Positions 31,570 through 39,941 of a stretch of DNA of 64,000 bases are shown here, piece after piece (the stretch's first letter is position 1; every line of letters starts with the position of its first letter). The DNA lies in assembly GCA_029204225.1 (NCBI GenBank), contig CM055102.1, forward strand, positions 15,936,229 to 16,000,228, in the 5' to 3' direction. The notes beneath the pieces are model-generated. The model worked only from the letters and a program-made list of their open reading frames with translations. It did no database searches and had not been told where the DNA came from. A program made the position numbers and the translations under genes. This stretch comes from Diphasiastrum complanatum (taxonomy: Eukaryota > Streptophyta > Lycopodiopsida > Lycopodiales > Lycopodiaceae).

Positions 31570-32337
31570 CTACTCTTCACCATAAATAGGTTCTTCTTGA
31601 TGAACTATGGGCTGCAAAATTGAAGGAGTAGTGGGCTGTCCACTAGAAGTAGATGGCAGTCCCTTCTCTTCATGCTTAGATGGCAAAACCAAATCTGAAA
31701 ATATTTCAACATATGCATCATGGGGGAAGTCCCCTTTCATGACATGAGTGGGCGCAACATCATAGGAGGTCTTTTCATCAAAATGAACATCACGACTCAC
31801 TATGATTTCATTAGTATCCATATTAAACAACCTATAACCCTTGCTTTCGCTACTATAGCCAACAAATATGCATTTAACTCCTTTATCATCAAGCTGGGTT
31901 CTTAGCTTATCGGGAATGAAAGCATAAGCCGTGCAACCAAAGATGCGTAAGTGAGAAACAGTAGGCTTCTTACCATACCAAACTTCATAAGGAGTTAATA
32001 CCTTCAAGGCTTTAGTAGGACACCGATTACTAATGTAAGCTGCTGTTATAACCGCTTCAGCCCAAAACTTGTGAGGTAGGCCCTTTGCCTTGAGCATGCA
32101 TCGAGCCATCTCCATGATAGTGCGATTCTTTCTTTCGGCAACACCATTTTGTTGAGGTGTGTAAGGGGTTGTCATTTGATGATGGATACCTTTGCTTTGA
32201 AGATAAGTACTGAACGTATTCTTTATATATTCACCTCCTCGGTCGGTACGTAAGATCTTCAAAGAGTGCCCAAACTGGTTTTCTAGCATTGCTAGAAAAT
32301 CCTTAAAGCGTTGAAAAACTTCAGATTTTGCCTTCAT
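31570..32337 (-). pseudogene. Copia-2 integrase core
   Basis: A 255-codon frame covers FGHSLKILRTDRGGEYI (second catalytic Asp), TPYTPQQNGVAERKNRTIME (catalytic Glu), LPHKFWAEAVITAAYI, RIFGCTAYAFIPDKLR and CIFVGYSSESKGYRLFN. Just upstream, CKYFVTFIDDLSRFT is followed by a TGA where Trp is expected, so the full core is split by a nonsense codon at about 32346. Otherwise the domain is well kept. Confidence 0.9.
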
Positions 32338-32524
32338 AGGATAAATTCATGTAAATCTTGAAAGGTCATCAATAAAAGTAACAAAGTACTTACACCTTCC
32401 AATGAATTCGGTCCTCATTGGACCACATACATCACTATGGAAGGTAAGAATTAGGAAGAGAGTTGAGAGTAATAGATACAAATTGTGAGTTCTCAATCAC
32501 CTCATCAATACTAAGAAGCTCCTC

Positions 32525-32926
32525 TCAAAGATCCTTGATCTTCGTCAAGTGGTTTGTAAGCAAATCACCTTCTTGCATCTTCAAGATAGAAAGTTGATTT
32601 CGAAGATATACCACTTTTGCCGCATTTTTTATTTTAAACATCTTGGCAAGAGTCTCCCAAGCACTTTTGGAAGTCTTGCATGATCTAATATGAGGAAGGA
32701 TAGATCTCTTCACTGATAATGCAATGATGGAATGTGCTTGTGCATCTTGTCGATCCCACTTCTTTTGCTCATCGGAAGACACCTCCGTAGATGAAGTAGT
32801 AGTTGTTCTAGATGGTGTAATAGGTGCCAAGGTATAGTTTGTAGCCATAACATATTCTCTAGCCATAACAGAAAAATCAGCTTGTAGTAGATAGGAAATA
32901 GACTTTCCAAGACAAAATCTACTCAA
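32525..32926 (-). pseudogene. Copia-2 gag N-terminal part
   Basis: The frame contains DEQKKWDRQDAQAHSIIALS, VKRSILPHIRSCKTSKSAWE, TLAKMF and YLRNQLSILKMQEGDLLTNH, the UBN2-type copia gag pattern. It stops after about 133 codons, and the next coding sense is integrase, so the gag C-terminus, zinc knuckle and protease are deleted between 32340 and 32525. Confidence 0.85.
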
Positions 32927-32929
32927 AGG

Positions 32930-33457
32930 GCAGCAACCTCAAAGCTGAAATCATGAGCACAATAGATTGCAATACTCCACATGCAATTTGCTCAACAAGT
33001 AATGAAATAGGTGGCTGATTTCTGCACAAAAAACAGAATGCTCACAAATAGGTAGACTTCGAATGAAGCCAAAACCATAACCAGAAATTTGTGGCTAAAA
33101 AGAGTGCACACTATGTGCATATAGAGCTGATGGTAGCGCCCTACTCCAAGCTCACCAACAGGGAAATTTCAAATAGAAATGTGTCCAAAACACATGTATC
33201 TTCATTTAAGAAGTAAATTTGAAATTGTCAGCATGTAATTGAGTCAAGATCACATGCAATTGGTTTGAGCATGGGCGCCCTACTGCTAGCTCTCAAATAG
33301 GTGAAGGTGCCCTGCAATTTCCTACAAAAAAGCTATAAGAAGATGAACAGATTCTTCTCCTGCAAAAATCAGCAGCTTGATGATTTTCTGCAACCAAAAG
33401 GGGAAGAAGATAGCTTCCTATTGGGCGGCCTCCTGCAAGCAATATGATCACCTAAAG
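32930..33457 (-). other. Copia-2 leader between gag and primer-binding site
   Basis: Non-coding. The phrases GGTAGCGCCCTACTCC, GGGCGCCCTACTGC and GGGCGGCCTCCTGC recur with loose spacing, suggesting old internal repeats. Confidence 0.4.
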
Positions 33458-33469
33458 GCTCTGATACCA
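33458..33469 (-). promoter_or_regulatory. Copia-2 primer-binding site (initiator tRNA-Met type)
   Basis: The minus strand reads TGGTATCAGAGC immediately after the LTR end ...CCTACA. Confidence 0.9.
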
Positions 33470-33970
33470 TGTAGGAAATAGAAGCCTAAGGATCCAGGAT
33501 CTTAACTATTCAATCACACAAAGCATTCTCAAAGAAAGAGAGAGATGGCTAGAAACCCTCTTGTAGAAACTCGGGGACAGCCAAGGAGAATAGTCAGTAT
33601 TGCTTACAAAAGTGTCTCATACAAATGGGATGCACACATATATATAGTCCAAGATGACTATCTAACTTCATGACTATTGGCTATCCAACTACTTGACAAT
33701 TGGCTGTCCAGCTACTTGACTGTTGACTATCCAACTTTCTATAAGTTACATAGAAAGAATAAGGTACCTCCAATATGTCAAGTTGGGGTACTTAATGTCA
33801 CAATTAGGCCTAGTGGACCCATGAGTCCCTACCAAGTTAATTTCATACTAACTTAGCTAACTCTAAGTTTAGTAGGCCTAATATAATAAATGACCATGGT
33901 TACACAACTCTTGACCTTTTGGGTCAAAGTAACCTATGGTAATGTAAGCAATTCCATTTACATTCCAACA
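33470..33970 (-). repeat. Copia-2 right LTR (5' LTR)
   Basis: 501 bp, TGTAGGAAATAG to CATTCCAACA. It contains a 79-bp block (about 33807-33885) absent from the left LTR, bounded by TTAGGCCTA and TAGGCCTAA, a perfect 9-bp inverted repeat. Confidence 0.9.
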
Positions 33971-34028
33971 CATAAAGTAAAGTAAATGTAAATGGACGCG
34001 GCGAATGTAATGAGCCAAGTCCATAACT
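33971..34028 (-). repeat. Gypsy-3 right LTR, second segment
   Basis: It matches the last 58 bp of the left LTR (CATAAAGTAAAG to CCATAACT) and is followed by the TSD GCAAC at 34029-34033. Confidence 0.9.
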
Positions 34029-34033
34029 GCAAC

Positions 34034-34719
34034 CATGGCCTTTATGCTTGTTGGCCTTGCTGAAATGCTAGTACTGAATCAAAAGTATCAAAGGTTTCCT
34101 GGAAATGATCAAATCCTATTCCGGGGGAGTTGGGATTAAATGGTATGGGGCTCAATGGCATCACAAAACGTGTTGGAAAGAGGGAAGTGAAATGAGTCGA
34201 TTCGATAAGTCGAAGACTGTAAGCAACCTATAGAGCGCAGCAGAATAGGCCTTCTTTCCTAATGCATGACTACGCCTATCAATAATTGAACAAAGCTATA
34301 ATGACAGAAGTCACGGATTGATAATTGGTTGAATAAATTGAAAGTTTACATTCATCATCATCATTATTGTGAAGAGGATAAAATCTACTTTGCTTCATTG
34401 TGCTTTCAAGAACAAGTTTGAGCATGGTGGGATACTCGCACCTGCTCTTCTAAAACCCTGTGTACTATGCAACCATGGCCTTTAGCTTCATACTTCTCTT
34501 TACTCTTATCTTCTATATCTATATGCAATAGATGTTGATCTTGTAATGAAATGTTGATGTCAGATTCTCATATATAGTTCAGTAACTGGCTGAGTTATCA
34601 TTTATTGAGAATCAACATATTGCATTTGCAGTCTTGTCTGTACATTACTAATCTCATTCAGGGTACAGCACCATTTGGGAAATTAGGTGCTACCAATGAA
34701 AGTAAGCCATTACTGGTTA

Positions 34720-34809
<90 letters not shown>

Positions 34810-35271
34810 GCGTTTCTTCAATGTTGAGGCTGTAATGTAGTCAATTAGGGTTAAGTTTACCCAAGCATGTGATATAGCCAAATGTGGAGTCTCCTAAAGA
34901 TGCCATGTGGCAGTTGTAAATGATCCCTTGTGAATATTCTGTTTGACATGGTTTGTTTATATGTTGATAATTTTCATGATCTACATAAACATTGAAGTTC
35001 AGGACATCCTAATTGAAAAACAGGCGGTTGAGAGAGAGAGAGAGAGATTAAATTTCATACTCTCCTAATTCATGTGAGTGCTTATTGGGCGCACGGCCTC
35101 AAATAAAGATTTTGATAGCACCCGTGGGTATATATAACACCATGTGTTTTATTACTGCAATGCTATGTTTGTGGTAAAAGATCCAGTGAAGAATTCCTAG
35201 AACTCACTGTTAGGATATCACTATCAAGAAAGGAGGAAAACTGACATCCCTGTTGCTTTATTTGTCTGAAG
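34034..35271 (+). other. Second large host intron, right part
   Basis: Non-coding, with a TG/GA microsatellite and a short (GA)7 at about 35033. It ends in TTTGTCTGAAG, the acceptor of the last exon. The 25-mer around the gypsy-3 target (GTGTACTATGCAACC and following) recurs at about 34460. Confidence 0.5.
34722..34804. repeat. (TG)n(GA)n compound microsatellite
   Basis: About 39 bp of TG repeat directly followed by about 44 bp of GA repeat in the host intron. Confidence 0.95.
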
Positions 35272-35841
35272 ATGATGCGTCGTCTTGTACAAACCAAGAC
35301 AAAGGAGTTAAAGAGAATAAGGCAATCGGCCCAGCAATCACTCCGAGAGCGTAGTGAGGTTGAGGCATTTCTCATTGAGTCACTACACTATGTCACTCAG
35401 CAAATCAGAAATACAAAAAAGGCGGCCTCCCCTAGAATTGGGCTGTCAATCAATGAATCTACTTCCAGAAAAACTTTGCTCCAAGATCCAAAGCAATTTT
35501 CTCCATCTACATTACCACATGCACCATTGAGTTCTTTGCAATTCTGGCCTGAAGCATCAAGAAAGCTGGGAGGTAAGGACTATGCTGTATATAGAAAAAA
35601 GACCTATGCATGTGATGCCAAAGCAAAGTTGCAGTTGAAAGACCAGATTGAATTTGACTGTCTCGAACAATTAAATAAGATACCTGTGAAATTGACCCAA
35701 AAAGTGGACATTTCAGAGCTCACGTGGACAGAAAGAGAAAATGTTTTAAGGTACTTGTTCCAAAAAATAAATAATGCACATCAGCTTCCTCAAAGTGAGC
35801 TTTTGTCAGCAGACAAAAGAGACAACTATAATTTTTGTTGA
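35272..35841 (+). CDS. BBOF1: Host gene last exon (BBOF1-like C-terminus)
   Basis: The exon encodes 189 residues and a TGA. It opens MMRRLVQTKTKELKRIRQSA, continues LRERSEVEAFLIESLHYVTQ (the RSEVExFxxExL stretch I associate with the BBOF1/DUF4515 C-terminal half), passes through a Ser/Pro-rich low-order linker, and ends in VDISELTWTERENVLRYLFQ. The LTWxxxExVLRxLFxKxN end is the strongest family clue. The Met codons at the start are internal, since the acceptor TTTGTCTGAAG precedes them and the frame joins exon c. The reading frame is undamaged. An alternative is an unrelated long coiled-coil protein. Confidence 0.65.
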   Translation: MMRRLVQTKTKELKRIRQSAQQSLRERSEVEAFLIESLHYVTQQIRNTKKAASPRIGLSINESTSRKTLLQDPKQFSPSTLPHAPLSSLQFWPEASRKLGGKDYAVYRKKTYACDAKAKLQLKDQIEFDCLEQLNKIPVKLTQKVDISELTWTERENVLRYLFQKINNAHQLPQSELLSADKRDNYNFC

Positions 35842-36770
35842 TCCCTAGGGATTATGGAAGAGTTGTGTGTGATTACAAAGAACTCTGTATATGTGAAATT
35901 ATTGAAGTCGTTGAAGAAAGTGCATATTCAGTTGTATGTGTGGAAGTATAAAGAGCAAAAGTTTTATACTTGCAATCTCAGCTGAAAATGTTTATGAACA
36001 AGAAGACAAATGCATGCATATATCCTTACGTACCTAACAGTAAGTCTGTGTTAGAAAACCGACCACCCTGATATACATTTGCTATCCATGGGAACTTTCA
36101 TTTGCTTCAGAATACCCAGAAATTGTACTTGGCCAATGTTTTACTTTGCAGCCTACTTGTTGATCTAGAAGTACTGCTTTCTAATTTGCTAGATATGAAT
36201 CATTTTTGTGTACACAATTGCTTAACTTTTAGTATTGTCTTCAATTTTGTAGGATTTTTGCAAATTATTCTTTTCAGCATTGCATAATTTGAGTGTCATA
36301 TAATCAAGGACTTCCTTTGCCATTATTTCAAAGAAGACAGCATGCATCCCATGTTATCGCATTGTGTAGTATCATCCATTTTAGATCATTTTAAAGATTG
36401 CTGATTTGATCTACCATTCTTTCATAGAAGCCTCCACTACAAATTGCTCAAGGTAAAATAAATTTATCTCAACTGTGCTTACACTTTTATATTTGATGTT
36501 ACTTCTACTGACATTTTGCTTGTACATTCAGACTCCGTACATGCTGAATTGCCATTTTCAGTAAGTCATTGTCCATTAAATAAAATTTTAAACTGACAAC
36601 TTCCTTTAATTCAAGTCACAATTTTTATAATGTGTTTACTTTGAAATAATTCTGTTTCAGTATATAACTTGGGCATCTTAGATTGTGTGTGGAATTTTCA
36701 AATTTTCATATCTTGTATGTTCAGATTATAGGAAGCTTGCAACTTGTTTCTGACCTCCAATTATAACCTT
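35842..36770 (+). other. 3' UTR and downstream flank of host gene
   Basis: No further coding is seen. AATAAA-like signals occur at about 36463 and 36578, so the transcript may end within this stretch. The sequence is AT-rich. Confidence 0.4.
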
Positions 36771-37064
36771 TGTGTACAACCTTTAGAGTGGTAAGGTGCG
36801 CATCGTATGAACAATGGAATTGTGCCTACATATGTTCATACTCACCAAAGATGCATTAATTGTCATCATCTATCTTCTTCAACCTCTATCTTATATATAT
36901 CTATATGTACATCTAAGAAAAAATATTTGTGTACAACCTTTAGAGTGGTAAGGTGTCATCGTATGAACAATGGAATTGTGCCTACATATGTTCATACTCA
37001 TCATCTATCTTCTTCAACCTCTATCTTATATATATCTATATGTATATCTAAGAAGAAATATGGA
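36771..37064. repeat. Tandem duplication, about 157-bp period, two copies
   Basis: The block starting TGTGTACAACCTTTAGAGTG at 36771 recurs at 36928, with shared GAACAATGGAATTGTGCC and CTATATGTA text. The first copy contains an extra CAAAGATGCATTAATTGTCAT-like insert. High similarity suggests a recent local duplication. Confidence 0.85.
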
Positions 37065-37446
37065 ACAATTCCGTTCCATACCCCGATCCGTGGGGAGAAT
37101 CCACGGGATGTGTACGGAACATCCTTTATACTTTTATATTTAATTTCTTTTTCAATATTTAGTGATTTAAATCCAAGAAAAAGCAAATAAAATATCAAAA
37201 AAATATGAAAAAATAAAAAAAAAATAAAAAAACTGAAAAAAGTACATGATGAAAACCCTTTTTGGGCTTTCTAGTTATAAATTTTGGGCATTTTTGGCCT
37301 TTTTGTATTTTCTAAGCTTTTTTTTGGCATTGTTTGTGATTTTTTTGCAAAAAAACAAAATTTGAAAATGGGGTTCCATGGTATGGAATCGTTCCGTACC
37401 ACGAAACGGTTCTATATCTTCCCCACCCCCCGGAACAGTTTCGGGG

Positions 37447-37492
<46 letters not shown>

Positions 37493-37600
37493 TATATCTC
37501 AATATCATAGAACCCTGTGGTACCGCCATTATGGTACCACCCTCACACCCGTGGTACCATATTTAATAAAAAAAATTATAAAATTTTGATTTTTTTTTTA
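37065..37600. repeat. GGTACC/GGAACG palindrome-rich block with (TA)21
   Basis: Short inverted words (GGAACGGTTC-like, TCCGTACC, GTGGTACC, GGTACCAC) cluster at 37066-37110, 37370-37440 and 37510-37560 around a TA run at 37449-37490. The vocabulary resembles the cluster at 4225-4520 on the other side of the host gene. The family is unknown. Confidence 0.5.
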
Positions 37601-38127
37601 CGGTTGTTAGTATAGGGTCTACTGTGAGACCATGATGGTTATGAGATGGCTAGATTACAGTTTCTATGTAACAGGTTTGGGGGGCAGAGCCCCTCAACGG
37701 CAGGGTCCGAGGGCCCCCAACCGACCTCGGCCCCGATGATAGGGCCTCTTCATGATTTGGCCTTCCGATTCCCTGAGCGAAAACACACTTTTTGGTGTTT
37801 TGCATCCCCTTGGTCCTTTGGCTGTTCGCTCTCTCAGATGGTGGTTGCTACTATATAACTACCACATTGAGATGCATTTATTAGAAGTTGGAGCAACCTG
37901 CATAAATGCACTACTCTCGTTAGAACCGGCAACCTGCATAAATGCACTGCTCTCGTCAAGAGCTTCAAGATGATACCCATATTGCTCACAAAATTATTAT
38001 TATTATGTTTAAAAGAAAATTTAAAAATATATATATATTATATATTATGGTACCACGGACCATCATGGTGCCGTGGTTTTAATATGGATCCGCGGTACCA
38101 GGATCCGCGAATCTCGGTACTGCTGGA
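37601..38127. other. Non-coding; short direct repeats and GGTACC words
   Basis: A 27-bp unit beginning CAACCTGCATAAATGCACT occurs near 37894 and again near 37930. GGTACCACGG and CCGCGGTACC words near 38045-38100 continue the palindromic vocabulary of the previous block. No gene is seen. Confidence 0.4.
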
Positions 38128-38131
38128 TCTA

Positions 38132-38172
<41 letters not shown>

Positions 38173-38275
38173 CGTGTCCTACTCCGGGTCTGGGGGTCGG
38201 ACGCATCCGGGTCCGGACGCCGTACGCGGACGCGAAAAGTCCTCGTCCGGCCCGGACCCATATATATATATAGTT
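38128..38275. repeat. GC-rich island bracketed by TA repeats
   Basis: A (TA)n run at 38134-38166 and a (TA)6 run at 38261-38272 flank a 90-bp CpG-rich block (GTCCGGACG, CGTACGCGGACGCG, GTCCGGCCCGG). It contrasts sharply with the AT-rich surroundings. The block has imperfect inverted GGGTCCG/CGGACCC words near its ends. Confidence 0.7.
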
Positions 38276-39595
38276 GCAGTGAAATCTCGATTCACTGGGT
38301 TTCGCGATTTGCAAATCGCAAAAAAAAAAAGGTTGTTAAATTTTCTCCCACGTTCAACATAACAAGTGCAATGAATGGTATGAAATAAAAGTACGATGAG
38401 AATTTCTAGACCAAAGTAGTCACAAGGAACATCAACTTTGAGGGGACATTTAGGACCAACAATTATGCTAATTGTTTGAATATCAAAGAGTGACTTGTTT
38501 TTAATATAGAAAGATTGAAAAAAGAAATAGAACATTTTTTCATGGCAATATAATAAAAAGACTCTCCATGGATTGATGGTGGATGATGATTTGGGAATGA
38601 TTTTAGGTCAATTTTGCAAAAAATCTACAATTTGCATCGGCACTTGTTTATGCGTACTGTACTATGTGACGCAAAGAGAGACCATTCTATCAAGAATTAT
38701 GATACATGGTGGTGAGCAAGACTATGACGTTCAACTAGGGTCCTCTAAGCTGAGCATAGAGAAGACTTTGACACTTGTTGATCAAGTGGTGAAGATAGTT
38801 AGGACTATTGGTCTAAGAAGGAAGTTGCAAAAAATAGCACATCAAAGGACTTGATCATGTCAACATTGTTCAAGCTGAGCATAGAGAAGACTATGATAGT
38901 TGTTGATTAAGTGGTGAAGATAGTTAGGACGACTGGTCTAAGGAAGTTGCAAAAAAGAGCACATCAAAGGACTTGATCATGTCAACACTGCTCAAGAATA
39001 ATTGATTTTAGAAGAAAATTGTTGGTGACTTGATCATGTCAACACTATTTAGTCAACATTGCTCAAGAATAATCGATTTAAGAAGAAAACTGTTGGTGAT
39101 ACTGAGCACTCTAACTTCTTAAGGGAGCTAGTCCCACTTATTGAAAATATTAGGCACCTCTAGAAGGTTAATGCAAGTGTCTATTATTATGTTTAATATT
39201 TCTTGTGTTGTTTAGTTAAATGTTTACTCACATATATTTGACACGTGTCATGGTGACAAATGTATGAAGACTTATGCCCATAGGTGATGGGTTGGATAGT
39301 TTGATGTTTTTTTTGAAAAGAAACTCAATTTGTGATTCCTTCCCATGGTAGTAAAGTTTCAGGTCAACCCTTCATGATTGTTACTATGTTCTAAGATGTC
39401 AACAAGAGGACTTGCTTTTGGGAATAACCTTGTTACCATGATGTGTAGATCCAACAATGAAGACTTGAAGAATGTTTGTGTGCAGTTTGATCACACTAGA
39501 CGAGTGATGGATTGGTTGACAATGGCATCTCATGAGGTAATGTGAATAAAATATAGTGGCCTCCAACCTAAAGCGACTTCACCAAAATCAAGACA
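38276..39595 (+). other. Decayed repeat region with 122-bp tandem duplication
   Basis: The unit starting AGCTGAGCATAGAGAAGACT at about 38749 is repeated at about 38870, with the shared text GTGGTGAAGATAGTTAGGAC and GCACATCAAAGGACTTGATC. A shorter block around CAAGAATAATTGATTTTAG is also repeated near 38993 and 39064. The rest may be the 5' part of a copia element, but no clear domain is visible. Confidence 0.55.
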
Positions 39596-39800
39596 ATGAG
39601 AGATGAATTACATTCTATTGGCGAGTGCATATGTGATGTTGAGTTGGTGCACAATGCATTATGCAACATTGCAAAATCTTATCAGATGTTTGTGAGCAGA
39701 ATAGCATCAAGGAAGAGATTGCCTACCTTTGATGAACTCAAAGGAATTTTGATGCAGAAAGAGCAAAGAAGGGAAATAAATGGTTCATGCCATCCTTGAT
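39596..39800 (+). pseudogene. Copia gag scrap
   Basis: The frame MRDELHSIGECICDVELVHN, ALCNIAKSYQMFVSRIAS, then LPTFDELKGILMQKEQRRE matches the C-terminal half of UBN2-type copia gag (LHxIGxxIxDxELVxxxLxxL). It is only about 65 residues long. It lies 140 bp before the copia-B LTR and is a different element. Confidence 0.75.
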
Positions 39801-39941
39801 TTTTTTGGAGCAGGCAAACATATCCCACATGCCAAATTGTTGCTTTGAGACAAGCTATGCTTTGACCGAAATGGCTCATAGTTCCATCCTTTTTGAAGAG
39901 TAAGAACAGATTAGGTCTTACCATAATGCGAATGTATTTTC

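Larger units (their letters stand above)
29061..33970 (-). mobile_element. Copia-2: defective copia nested in gypsy-3 LTR
   Basis: Two direct LTR copies (29061-29461 and 33470-33970) enclose minus-strand gag, integrase and duplicated linker regions, with a primer-binding site next to the right LTR. The LTR ends are TGTAGG...CCAACA (TGTTGG...CCTACA on the minus strand). The left copy lacks its first 16 or so bases and a clean target-site duplication is not visible. Protease, RT and RNase H coding is missing, so it cannot move by itself. Confidence 0.9.
23986..34033 (-). mobile_element. Gypsy-3: LTR element lacking RT/RH/IN, with TSD and nested copia
   Basis: The two LTRs (23991-24375 and 28764-29060 plus 33971-34028) are direct repeats flanked by the 5-bp duplication GCAAC (23986-23990 and 34029-34033). 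On the minus strand the order is LTR, primer-binding site, repeated leader, gag, protease, a repeat-rich region, chromodomain-like tail, purine tract, LTR. No RT, RNase H or integrase motif is present, so the element depends on enzymes made elsewhere. The LTR ends are AGTTA...TAACT, not TG...CA. A copia element interrupts the right-hand LTR. Confidence 0.9.
5587..35841 (+). other. BBOF1: Host gene span (3' part): BBOF1-like coiled-coil gene with TE-filled introns
   Basis: Four exons can be joined without a frame break, giving 327 residues to the stop: 5587-5697, 6405-6593, 20962-21075 and 35272-35841. All junctions are phase 0 with AG acceptors and GT donors. The intervening introns are 707, 14368 and 14196 bp. 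The two large ones contain gypsy, LINE and copia insertions in both orientations. The combined protein is a long charged coiled coil ending in a short TW..ENVLRYLFQKIN segment, as expected for the DUF4515/BBOF1 family (recognised from memory, not searched). The N-terminal exons are not identified. Confidence 0.6.
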
